This document shows, in pieces, positions 24,085 to 30,309 of a stretch of DNA of 30,309 nt. Position numbers and translations under genes: made by a program. The notes under the pieces were generated by a model. That model was not told the DNA's origin and did not search any database. It was given only the letters and a program-made list of their open reading frames with translations. Source of the DNA: Alteromonadaceae bacterium UBA2620 (GTDB lineage Bacteria > Pseudomonadota > Gammaproteobacteria > Enterobacterales > Alteromonadaceae); assembly GCA_002339125.1 (NCBI GenBank), contig DDJQ01000128.1, positions 1-30,309 on the forward strand, written 5' to 3'. The first letter of the stretch is position 1. Each line of letters begins with the position of its first letter.

Positions 24085-26076
24085 TTGAGTCAGTCAACAA
24101 CGCCCAAGCATGAAAATCCGGCACCAGCCAAGCTAAATAAACCTGTCTTTTACGCAGCCTCCGGGGCAATTTTGATGTTGCTGTTGTTTGCGGTAATCAT
24201 GCCCGAAACCGCAGAGAATTTGTTTTCTACCATGCAGTCGGCTGTAGTGGAAAACGGCAGTTGGTTTTACGTATTTACCGTAGCTGCCATTCTAATCTTT
24301 GTTGTGTATATCGGTTTTTCTGAATACGGTGAAATCCGTCTCGGCCCGGATCACGCCAAACCGGAATTTACCATCCTCACCTGGCTTTCCATGTTATTTG
24401 CCGCCGGTATGGGTATCGGTTTAATGTTTTTTGGCGTAGCTGAACCATTAATGCATTTTATGGCACCACCGACAGCAGAGGCGAATTCCGTCGAGGCTGT
24501 TAAAGAAGCCATGCGAACAACCTTTTTCCACTGGGGTCTGCACGCCTGGGCAATTTATGCCGTGGTTGCTCTGGTATTAGGCTATTATGCTTTCAGACAC
24601 CAATTACCCCTGACCTTGCGTTCCACCCTTTATCCGCTGATTGGCAATAAAATTTATGGTTGGCAGGGGCATGTGGTCGACATTCTGGCCGTTACAGCAA
24701 CTATTTTTGGTATCTCTACATCGCTGGGGTTTGGCGCCAGTCAGATTAACGCCGGTTTGAGTTATGTGTTTGGTATACCTAACACCACCTTTACGCAAAT
24801 GGCCCTAATGATGTTTGTGGTAGGCCTGGCCATTATTTCTGTAATGACCGGCCTGGATAAAGGGATTCGCCGCCTGTCAGAAACTAACATGATACTCGCG
24901 GTAGTGTTGCTGGTGTTCATTTTGGTACTTGGCCCCACCGTATTTTTGTTACAAGCGTATTTACAGAATACCGGCGCTTATGTGTCGGATATTATTCGTA
25001 ACACCTTTAACCTCTTTGCGTACGAAAAAACCGACTGGATCGGTGGCTGGACTATCTTCTACTGGGGTTGGTGGTTAGCCTGGGCGCCGTTTGTTGGCTT
25101 GTTTATCGCTCGGATTTCGTTTGGCCGAACCCTGCGCGAATTTGTATTAGGGGTTTTACTGATCCCCACTGCATTCACCCTGTTCTGGATGACTATTTTC
25201 GGCAACGCCGCCATTGATATGGTCTTTAACGAAGGCTTTGAGAAGCTGGCTACCATGGTTAAAGATGATACCTCAGTTGCCTTGTTTGTCTTCCTGGAGA
25301 ACTTTCCGTTCAGTGGCTTTATTAGCATTATTGCGCTGCTAATGGTCATGGTGTTCTTTGTTACCTCTTGTGACTCCGGTGCCATGGTAGTTGATATGCT
25401 GTGCTCCCATGGTCGTAACGACACGCCATTATGGCAACGAGTATACTGGGCTCTTGGCGTAGGACTGGTTGGTGCAGTCTTGCTTTACGCTGGCGGACTT
25501 AACGCCTTACAAACCATGACTATTGTTGCAGCATTGCCATTTTCGGTTATTTTGCTGGTAGCGATGTACGGCTTGCTTAAATCGTTACGTATAGAAAAAC
25601 ACAAGCGCGATAGTCTGGCTATCACTGCTATGCAAACAGCAGTAGTGGAACACGATAAGCCCTGGAAAGATCGGTTAGGTGAAATTGTCACCTTCCCGGA
25701 CGAAAAGAAGGTCTCTGGCTATATGTTACGCGTGGTTTACCCGGCCCTGCACGAAGTATGTGAGGAATTTAAACGCCGCCAGTACGATGCCAGTTTACAG
25801 TCCAGTGATACACACGTAGAGCTGACAGTACTGGTAAATGGTCAGAATGACTTTATTTATGCGGTATACTTAACCGCTACACAACAACCCGATTCAACGC
25901 TGACCAACGAAACGCCTGAAGAAGCCAGCGCGATTCAAACCTATTATCGCGCTGAAGTTCACCTGTCAGAAGGTGGTCAGGATTATGATCTGATGGGCTG
26001 GTCGAAAGATGGCGTGATTAATGATGTGCTGGATCAGTTCCAGAAACATCAGCACTTTTTGCATCTGCTTAATTAA
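24085..26076 (+). CDS. BCCT-family choline/betaine/carnitine transporter, BetT-like
   Basis: This inner-membrane protein of 663 residues has about twelve membrane segments in the first 500 residues and a soluble C-terminal domain of about 150. BCCT hallmarks are GMGIGLMFFGVAEP (108-121) and the tryptophan-rich WGWWLAWAPFVGLFIARISF segment that lines the substrate site. The tail, with YDLMGWS and a final FQKHQHFLHL, resembles the osmosensing C-terminal domain of BetT-type choline carriers. However GIG, not the GID of proton-coupled BetT, is present, so sodium coupling is possible. The best start is a TTG at 24085 with AGGA six bases upstream. An earlier in-frame TTG at 24040 lacks a Shine-Dalgarno. 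The stop is close to the downstream MarR gene. Confidence 0.92.
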   Translation: MSQSTTPKHENPAPAKLNKPVFYAASGAILMLLLFAVIMPETAENLFSTMQSAVVENGSWFYVFTVAAILIFVVYIGFSEYGEIRLGPDHAKPEFTILTWLSMLFAAGMGIGLMFFGVAEPLMHFMAPPTAEANSVEAVKEAMRTTFFHWGLHAWAIYAVVALVLGYYAFRHQLPLTLRSTLYPLIGNKIYGWQGHVVDILAVTATIFGISTSLGFGASQINAGLSYVFGIPNTTFTQMALMMFVVGLAIISVMTGLDKGIRRLSETNMILAVVLLVFILVLGPTVFLLQAYLQNTGAYVSDIIRNTFNLFAYEKTDWIGGWTIFYWGWWLAWAPFVGLFIARISFGRTLREFVLGVLLIPTAFTLFWMTIFGNAAIDMVFNEGFEKLATMVKDDTSVALFVFLENFPFSGFISIIALLMVMVFFVTSCDSGAMVVDMLCSHGRNDTPLWQRVYWALGVGLVGAVLLYAGGLNALQTMTIVAALPFSVILLVAMYGLLKSLRIEKHKRDSLAITAMQTAVVEHDKPWKDRLGEIVTFPDEKKVSGYMLRVVYPALHEVCEEFKRRQYDASLQSSDTHVELTVLVNGQNDFIYAVYLTATQQPDSTLTNETPEEASAIQTYYRAEVHLSEGGQDYDLMGWSKDGVINDVLDQFQKHQHFLHLLN

Positions 26077-26099
26077 TGCATTCAGGAGTATTACTATTA

Positions 26100-26579
26100 A
26101 TGCGTAAAGAAGAAGAGTTACTGGTAGCGTTACGACGTGTAATACGGGCGGTAGACCTACGCAGTAAACAACTGAGTAAAGACGTGGGCATTACCGGCCC
26201 ACAGCTACTCGTATTACAAAACATCGCAGCAAAACCCGGCATTATGGTAAAGGAAATTGCTGACGGTATAAATTTAAGCCCGGCAACGATTACCAATATT
26301 CTTGATCGCCTTGAATCGCGCGACTTAGCGCATCGTATTCGCAGCACTCAGGATAAGCGTAAAGTAGGCGTATATCTTACCGAAGCGGGTGAACAGGCGG
26401 TGTCAACAGCACCTCGCCCGCTGCAGGAACACTTTGTTGAGCGCTTTAATCAGTTAGCCGAGTGGGAACAAAGTCAGATGATAGCTACCATGCAGCGCAT
26501 TGCGTCAATGATGGACGCTGAATCGATTGATGCCTCACCGGTACTGGCGGTTGGTACGCTTACCGAGCGTCACGACTAA
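26100..26579 (+). CDS. MarR-family regulator, CosR/EctR-like
   Basis: The 159-residue protein has a winged helix-turn-helix DNA-binding domain: GPQLLVLQNIA, then VKEIADGINLSPATITNILDRLESRDLA (recognition helix) and the wing RSTQDKRKVGVYLT. The N-terminus RKEEELLVALRRVIRAVDLRSKQL resembles the EctR/CosR group that controls ectoine and other compatible-solute genes in halophiles. That subgroup call is from memory. I chose the ATG at 26100, preceded by AGGAG 11 bases upstream. An in-frame ATG at 26076 overlaps the transporter stop (TAATG) and would give eight more residues by coupled translation. Either way the gene sits in an operon with the BCCT transporter, which it likely regulates. Confidence 0.87.
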   Translation: MRKEEELLVALRRVIRAVDLRSKQLSKDVGITGPQLLVLQNIAAKPGIMVKEIADGINLSPATITNILDRLESRDLAHRIRSTQDKRKVGVYLTEAGEQAVSTAPRPLQEHFVERFNQLAEWEQSQMIATMQRIASMMDAESIDASPVLAVGTLTERHD

Positions 26580-26607
26580 ACCTGGCCGCTTAGCGGTAAA
26601 CTCGTAC

Positions 26608-26633
26608 AAAAAAGCCGATTTAATCGGCCTTTT
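26608..26633. terminator. Bidirectional terminator between MarR and rnfH genes
   Basis: GCCGAT/ATCGGC around a TTA loop is flanked by A6 on the left and CTTTTG on the right. On the minus strand six T follow the stem, ending the ratA-rnfH transcript. On the plus strand four T follow, serving the MarR transcript. The loop contains the rnfH stop codon. Confidence 0.75.
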
Positions 26634-26976
26634 GTTTGTCTGCTTTTAACGGATTGGGTCGCCCGCCGGTGACTTTATCGGCTCGTCCTTCCTGCACGGC
26701 CTTTTCGGCTCGGCGCTTACGCACTTCTTTAGGGTCGGCAATCAGCGGTCGGTAAACTTCTATGCGGTCTCCGTCCTGTAATTCTACCGACGGTTTACAC
26801 ACCCGGTTCCACACACCAACTTTAGCGGTTTTTAAATCGATTTCGGGGTGAATATCCGTAATGCCCGAAGCGAGAATCCCCTGCTCTACCGTTGAGCCTT
26901 TCGGCACGGTCAGTTCAATGAGCGACTGTTTGGCAGGCGTGGCATAAGCCACTTCAATATTAATGGGTTCATCCAT
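26620..26976 (-). CDS. rnfH: RnfH-family beta-grasp protein (RatB/PasI)
   Basis: This small protein of 118 residues has a ubiquitin-like beta-grasp core (INIEVAYATPAKQSLIELTV to GDRIEVYRPLIADPKEVRKRRA, about 5-90), the RnfH/RatB family signature. It also has a Lys/Arg-rich tail longer than in E. coli RatB (96 residues). Its ATG overlaps the ratA stop (TGATG), so the two are translationally coupled as in E. coli ratAB, beside smpB. It has been described as the partner of RatA/PasT, but a true antitoxin function is disputed. The protein ends within a terminator. Confidence 0.88.
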   Translation of the reverse strand: MDEPINIEVAYATPAKQSLIELTVPKGSTVEQGILASGITDIHPEIDLKTAKVGVWNRVCKPSVELQDGDRIEVYRPLIADPKEVRKRRAEKAVQEGRADKVTGGRPNPLKADKQKAD

Positions 26977-27407
26977 CAGGCGTACACTAATTTAGCGCGT
27001 TGGGTAAATGCGTTAACCATGCTTGCGGCAAGCGAATTAAACACTTTACCAAACGCGAGTTCGATCATTTTATTTTTAAACTCAAACTGCAGGCTTAGCT
27101 CGATTTTACAGGCTGACTCCGACAGCGAAGAAAATGTCCAGCCGCCGCTCAATTGCTTAAACGGCCCGTCTACCAGGGTCATGCTGATACTCTGAGCCGG
27201 ATCCAACACGTTCTGAGTAGTAAACCACTGCTTTATTCCCGCTTTGGAAACCAGCAATGCGGCCTGCATGGCGTTACCCTGCTGGCTAACAATTTTGCTG
27301 TCGCTACAACCGGGCAGAAACTCAGAATAAGACTCAACATCATTAACTAAATCAAACATGGATTGCGCGCTGTAAGCAACCAGGGCGCTGCGCTGTATTT
27401 TCGGCAT
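26976..27407 (-). CDS. ratA: RatA/PasT START-domain protein (Coq10-like)
   Basis: This 143-residue single-domain START/polyketide-cyclase-like protein reads MPKIQRSALVAYSAQSMFDLVNDVESYSEFLPGC and later VDGPFKQLSGGWTF and KMIELAFGKVFNSLA, very close to E. coli RatA (PasT). In E. coli it was described as binding 50S subunits and blocking 70S formation, and as a stress and persistence factor. Homology to the ubiquinone-binding Coq10 suggests a respiratory role instead. The frame opens upstream with a TTG at 27428 that overlaps the AGGAG Shine-Dalgarno, so the ATG at 27407 is used. It is divergent from smpB, as in E. coli. Confidence 0.92.
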   Translation of the reverse strand: MPKIQRSALVAYSAQSMFDLVNDVESYSEFLPGCSDSKIVSQQGNAMQAALLVSKAGIKQWFTTQNVLDPAQSISMTLVDGPFKQLSGGWTFSSLSESACKIELSLQFEFKNKMIELAFGKVFNSLAASMVNAFTQRAKLVYA

Positions 27408-27525
27408 ACGAATTTTGTACTCCTGCAAGTTGCTGCTGAGTTTACCATAAAATTTATTTTGAAAATAAGCTGTTGTGGATCACATAAAATGCCAGGAAAT
27501 TTTTAACGGCCAGCGCAGGAAATAC

Positions 27526-27553
27526 GAGACAACATTTATGTAATCAGTATAAT
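27526..27553 (+). promoter_or_regulatory. smpB promoter abutting the start codon
   Basis: A perfect TATAAT at 27548-27553 is preceded at 16 bases by GAGACA (27526-27531, 4/6 match). The usual start of transcription, about seven bases after the -10, falls at the smpB ATG (27561). There is no Shine-Dalgarno between the -10 and the ATG, so the message may be leaderless. Confidence 0.55.
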
Positions 27554-27560
27554 AGCCGCC

Positions 27561-28034
27561 ATGAAAAAAAATAAATCCAATACCTCCGGTACCATCGCGC
27601 TGAATAAAAAAGCGCGTCACGATTACCACCTCGAAGACAAAATGGAAGCCGGCATTGCACTGCAAGGCTGGGAAATCAAAAGTATTCGTCAGGGCAAAGT
27701 GAATATCACTGATAACTACGTGATCATCCAAAATGGTGAAGCGTATCTGGTAGGTGCCCGCATTACGCCGCTTAATCAGGCCTCAACGCATGTTATTTGC
27801 GAGCCTGAGCGTGCCCGTAAACTACTGCTTAATCAGCGCGAGATAGACCGCCTTATTGGTGCGCGAGACCGCCAGGGTTACTCCATTGTAGCCACCGCCA
27901 TGTACTGGAAAAAGTGCTGGGTGAAACTGGAAATTTATCTGGCGAAAGGTAAGCAGTCTCACGATAAACGCGACACCATTAAAGACCGTGACTGGGAACG
28001 TCAGAAAGCCCGGGTGATGAAACACAAGGCGTAA
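27561..28034 (+). CDS. smpB: SsrA-binding protein SmpB
   Basis: SmpB binds tmRNA and brings it to ribosomes stalled without a stop codon, where its C-terminal tail occupies the empty mRNA channel. The 157-residue protein shows the OB-fold signature NKKARHDYHLEDKMEAGIAL and GWEIKSIRQGKVNITDNYV, then ARKLLLNQREIDRL, and the basic tail KGKQSHDKRDTIKDRDWERQ. The ATG is preceded by a -10 box with no Shine-Dalgarno. It lies divergent to ratA-rnfH. Its RNA partner ssrA begins about 2.2 kb downstream on the same strand. A strong hairpin follows the stop. Confidence 0.97.
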   Translation: MKKNKSNTSGTIALNKKARHDYHLEDKMEAGIALQGWEIKSIRQGKVNITDNYVIIQNGEAYLVGARITPLNQASTHVICEPERARKLLLNQREIDRLIGARDRQGYSIVATAMYWKKCWVKLEIYLAKGKQSHDKRDTIKDRDWERQKARVMKHKA

Positions 28035-28045
28035 AGCAACAACTG

Positions 28046-28073
28046 AAAACAGGGTGCCACGGCACCCTGTTTT
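28046..28073 (+). terminator. Rho-independent terminator of smpB
   Basis: AAAACAGGGTGC and GCACCCTGTTTT pair around a 4-base loop after C-G closure (a stem of about 12 bp), followed by TTTTATTT. It begins 12 bases after the smpB stop and ends just before the stop of the convergent hydrolase. Confidence 0.88.
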
Positions 28074-28081
28074 ATTTCTAC

Positions 28082-28933
28082 TTATTGTAATGTTTGTGCA
28101 AACCACTGCACGGTTAATTGCAGAAGCTGTTCGTCCTCTGCCGCCTGTTCGTTGAGCACATTAAAGATGTGACTGGCATCCTTGATAATAACCGCCTGCG
28201 CCGGGTAAGCACTGGTGGCTTCAATCAGCCGTAATGCGTTTTCAGCCGGCACCACTTTATCGGCGCTGCCCGCTATCGCCAGCAATGCACCTTTGTAAGT
28301 AGCCAAGTTGGTAAGTGATTTATTGGCTTTTACCTGTTCAAACCATTCAAGGGAAATATCCAGTGGTGCCCGCCAGGTGTATTCCTGGGTAACATAACCT
28401 TGCTGTTTGGCCTTTTGGTACATGCTGTCGAACATCGGTCTGAAGGCGCTCACGCCGTCGCTGGCCACCGAAGACCATGCCACAAAAGAGTCGAACACCG
28501 GCGATTGAGCAATTAGCAGCTGGGCTATCAGACCGCCCTGACTAAAGCCCACAACGCCTAACTTTTCAGCATTTATCTGAGGTTGTGCCTGCATATAGTT
28601 TAGTCCCATGGTGGCATCCCGAACGGCACTCTCGAGCGTGTAATGCCGATAACTAACCTCGCTATCACCGGTACCGGCAAAATCGATACGTATGGAGCCA
28701 ATACCCACCTTCGCCAGCGCTGCTGCCAAGCGCGCATAAAGGTTGCCGACTTCATTTTTGTGGGATGCCGTTCCGTGCAATAACACCACGGCCGGCACCG
28801 CCTGTTCAGAATCAGGTAAGTTTACGATGGCAGGGATTTCGTACTCGCCGTTATTTAAGCGTAAAGAGGCTTCACCCGCATAGGAAACCAGCGGCAGCAC
28901 ACTCAGCATTACGGCAATCAGCCAGACTTTCAT
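28082..28933 (-). CDS. Exported alpha/beta-hydrolase
   Basis: The 283-residue protein starts with a signal peptide (MKVWLIAVMLSVLPLVSYAGEA), pointing to the periplasm. The alpha/beta-hydrolase catalytic triad is visible: the nucleophile elbow GFSQGG with Ser131, Asp225 in GSADKVVP and His255 in DASHIFN. The oxyanion-hole region is LLHGTASHKNEVG (51-63). It resembles the dienelactone-hydrolase/esterase group of secreted hydrolases. The substrate is unknown. The frame extends upstream to 29020 into the XdhC gene, but the ATG at 28933 is chosen because it starts exactly at the signal peptide. It is 64 bases downstream of xdhC on the same strand and may be co-transcribed. Confidence 0.85.
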   Translation of the reverse strand: MKVWLIAVMLSVLPLVSYAGEASLRLNNGEYEIPAIVNLPDSEQAVPAVVLLHGTASHKNEVGNLYARLAAALAKVGIGSIRIDFAGTGDSEVSYRHYTLESAVRDATMGLNYMQAQPQINAEKLGVVGFSQGGLIAQLLIAQSPVFDSFVAWSSVASDGVSAFRPMFDSMYQKAKQQGYVTQEYTWRAPLDISLEWFEQVKANKSLTNLATYKGALLAIAGSADKVVPAENALRLIEATSAYPAQAVIIKDASHIFNVLNEQAAEDEQLLQLTVQWFAQTLQ

Positions 28934-28997
28934 GAAAAAGCTCTGGGAAAACAAAGGAGTGAATAACCTACCATGAAATGAGTTCAGTAGGTGGCAA

Positions 28998-29963
28998 TTA
29001 ATCCGGCTGGCGGTGCGCACGAACGATATCAGCCATCACGGCGAGGCCAATCTCCGCAGGCGTTTTACTGCCGATGTCCAGGCCGATAGGCATATGAATA
29101 TGGCTTAGCTGTTCATCGCTGAGCTGCCCTACCCGCTGCAGGCGTTCTGCCCGCTTGGCCGATGTACGTTTAGAGCCCATCACGCCTATGTAAAAGGCTT
29201 CGGTATGCACCGCTTCCATCATTGTAAGATCGTCCACGCGCGGATCGTGTGTTAACGCCACTACAGCTGTGTGACTGTGTACGTTGCCTGACTTCATAAT
29301 ATAGTCGGCGGCAAAATCCGGCACAAACCGGCAACCTTCTATATTGCACAGTGCCTGTTCCGCTTCGCGGTGCTCACAAATAATCACCTCAAAACCGAGA
29401 GACTGAGCATAACGGGCGCAATATTCCGCGACCGGCGAATAACCGGCAATAACCAAACGCCTGGCCGGACCAACACGAAGCGCAACATGGCTGGCATCAG
29501 CCTGCCAGTTAACCGCTGGCGTATGCTCCGTAACCTCACTCAAACGGCTCACACCCGTAGCCGTGTTCACTTCTCGAACTTTCACATCCTTGCCTAACAG
29601 ACAATTCAGATACGCTGCAAAGTGCGCACTTTGGTTTTCATCCGGCGTGATCTTCTCTACCAGCACATCAAGGATCCCGCCACAGGGTAAGCTTATAGCC
29701 TGCTGCCCGCCTTCTTCGCCGTAACGTACTATCTGCGCCTGGGCACTAAACTCGTTAGCGCCAAGTCGGGACAAAAAGTCATCTTCCACACAACCGCCGG
29801 ACAAGGAGCCCACCCAGTCATCGCTGGCCGAAGCTGCAAACAAACTGCCCGGCTCCCGCGGTGAAGAGCCCCAGGTAGCCAGCACCGTACAAAACCAAAA
29901 CGGTTTACCCGCTGCCAGCCAATCATTCACCCGGCTTAACACTGAGACATCCATGGGTTGCAT
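28998..29963 (-). CDS. XdhC/CoxI-family protein
   Basis: XdhC-type proteins bind molybdenum cofactor and help insert its sulfurated form into xanthine dehydrogenase-like enzymes. This 321-residue protein has the N-terminal XdhC/CoxI domain (TWGSSPREPGSLF, GSLSGGCVEDDF with the conserved Cys) and the C-terminal Rossmann-type domain (RRLVIAGYSPVAEYCARYA; YIGVMGSKRTSAKRAERL; GLDIGSKTPAEIGLAVMADIV). The usual GAGHVA of that domain is GYSPVA here. A GTG at 29972 is in frame, but AAGAAG lies eight bases before the ATG at 29963, so that start is used. No molybdoenzyme subunit gene is seen in the window, so its client is elsewhere. Confidence 0.88.
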   Translation of the reverse strand: MQPMDVSVLSRVNDWLAAGKPFWFCTVLATWGSSPREPGSLFAASASDDWVGSLSGGCVEDDFLSRLGANEFSAQAQIVRYGEEGGQQAISLPCGGILDVLVEKITPDENQSAHFAAYLNCLLGKDVKVREVNTATGVSRLSEVTEHTPAVNWQADASHVALRVGPARRLVIAGYSPVAEYCARYAQSLGFEVIICEHREAEQALCNIEGCRFVPDFAADYIMKSGNVHSHTAVVALTHDPRVDDLTMMEAVHTEAFYIGVMGSKRTSAKRAERLQRVGQLSDEQLSHIHMPIGLDIGSKTPAEIGLAVMADIVRAHRQPD

Positions 29964-30112
29964 AATGAACACTTCTTAAGATTACTTATTGATAATGTAA
30001 ACAATTAAGCACAAAACACCAACATAGATCATATCACTGCGGTAAATCCAGCGATAACCAGCACTTAGCTGCTCAGCAAAGCAGCAACCAGTCGCCATAA
30101 AGGCGTTTATAT

Positions 30113-30141
30113 TTGTACTTCCCCCTTGAATAAGTTAGTAT
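30113..30141 (+). promoter_or_regulatory. Upstream candidate ssrA promoter with GC-rich discriminator
   Basis: TTGTAC (30113-30118) and TAGTAT (30136-30141) are 17 bases apart, with 3/6 and 4/6 matches, followed by CCGCCCC, typical of stable-RNA promoters. It would give a 5' leader of about 55 bases to be removed from pre-tmRNA. Confidence 0.35.
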
Positions 30142-30181
30142 CCGCCCCATATTAGACAGCATTCAGAGGGCAAAAACTCTC

Positions 30182-30190
30182 TGGTTTAAT
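30182..30190 (+). promoter_or_regulatory. Extended -10 candidate promoter of ssrA
   Basis: TGGTTTAAT is an extended -10 element (TG-N-TTTAAT, 5/6 for the hexamer) without a good -35. Initiation near 30197 would give a leader of about seven bases before the mature tmRNA end at 30204, similar in size to that of E. coli. A short inverted repeat, CAGAG/CTCTG (30164-30183), overlaps its TG. Confidence 0.4.
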
Positions 30191-30203
30191 AGTAACGATC
30201 TCC

Positions 30204-30309
30204 GGGGCTGATTAGGATTCGACAGGATCTAGGAAGCTGGAGGTGCATGCAGAGGAGCGGTTTGCCTCTTAAAAAGCCGCATTTAAATAGTCGCAAACGA
30301 CGAAAACTA
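30204..30309 (+). ncRNA. ssrA: tmRNA, 5' part (cut by window end)
   Basis: The sequence GGGGCTGATTAGGATTCGAC is the highly conserved 5' end of tmRNA (tRNA-like half and start of helix 2). AGGTGCATGC, AAAAAGCCGC and then AATAGTCGCAAACGACGAA follow, matching E. coli ssrA closely. The resume codon is GCA at 30293, preceded by the UAGUC element, and the visible tag reads Ala-Asn-Asp-Glu-Asn-(Tyr). The rest of the tag, pseudoknots and the 3' tRNA-like half lie beyond the window. It rescues stalled ribosomes together with SmpB, whose gene is nearby. Confidence 0.96.

Noticed and set aside
26620..27407. ratA-rnfH as a classic mobile toxin-antitoxin module
   Set aside because: The pair is at the conserved place beside smpB, as in E. 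coli, and RatA is a Coq10-like START protein. This is a core locus, so an addiction or defence role is not supported by context.
28934..29020. Upstream extension of the hydrolase into the XdhC gene
   Set aside because: It would bury the clear signal peptide 29 residues inside the protein and overlap xdhC. The ATG at 28933 fits better.

Overview
This window looks like chromosomal DNA from a marine gammaproteobacterium of the Alteromonadales, probably Alteromonadaceae. That placement is an inference. It rests on the E. coli-like order rluE-mnmA-hflD-purB-(roxA), a monomeric isocitrate dehydrogenase, a TonB-dependent receptor beside a TPR-sulfotransferase, and the ratA/rnfH-smpB-ssrA neighbourhood. 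Most of the window is core metabolism and RNA/translation machinery. No phage, insertion sequence, CRISPR array, tRNA or rRNA is visible.

Layout. (1) 1-960: a truncated lipoprotein gene on the minus strand and about 500 bases of gene-poor, AT-rich DNA with a REP-like hairpin. (2) 961-4270 (minus): a divergent NagB/6-phosphogluconolactonase-fold protein and the monomeric NADP isocitrate dehydrogenase icd. (3) 4714-11510 (plus): rluE, then the mnmA-hflD-purB operon, a membrane class III cyclase whose ribosome-binding site is locked in a perfect hairpin, the ribosomal-protein hydroxylase roxA, and a GNAT protein. (4) 11570-15021 (minus): ydiJ followed by a small conserved hypothetical gene. (5) 15302-19048: a small PGPGW-type membrane protein, then ppsA and its regulator ppsR, divergently transcribed around a candidate HexR operator. 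(6) 19045-23802 (minus): a TonB-dependent receptor and a TPR protein with a tyrosyl-protein-sulfotransferase-like domain. (7) 24085-26579 (plus): a BCCT osmolyte transporter coupled to a CosR/EctR-like MarR regulator. (8) 26620-30309: rnfH and ratA (minus), smpB (plus), an exported alpha/beta hydrolase and an XdhC protein (minus), and the 5' part of the tmRNA gene ssrA, cut by the window edge inside the tag-coding region.

How the genes work together. ppsA and ppsR form the gluconeogenic PEP synthase switch. icd and ydiJ handle 2-oxoglutarate and D-2-hydroxyglutarate chemistry. rluE, mnmA and roxA modify 23S rRNA, tRNA and ribosomal protein uL16. smpB and ssrA form the trans-translation ribosome rescue system. 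The BCCT/MarR pair is probably an osmoprotectant uptake unit.

The least explained elements are the receptor/sulfotransferase pair and the cyclase, which combines a hairpin-occluded start with loss of a catalytic arginine. All functional calls come from reading motifs by eye, with no database search.
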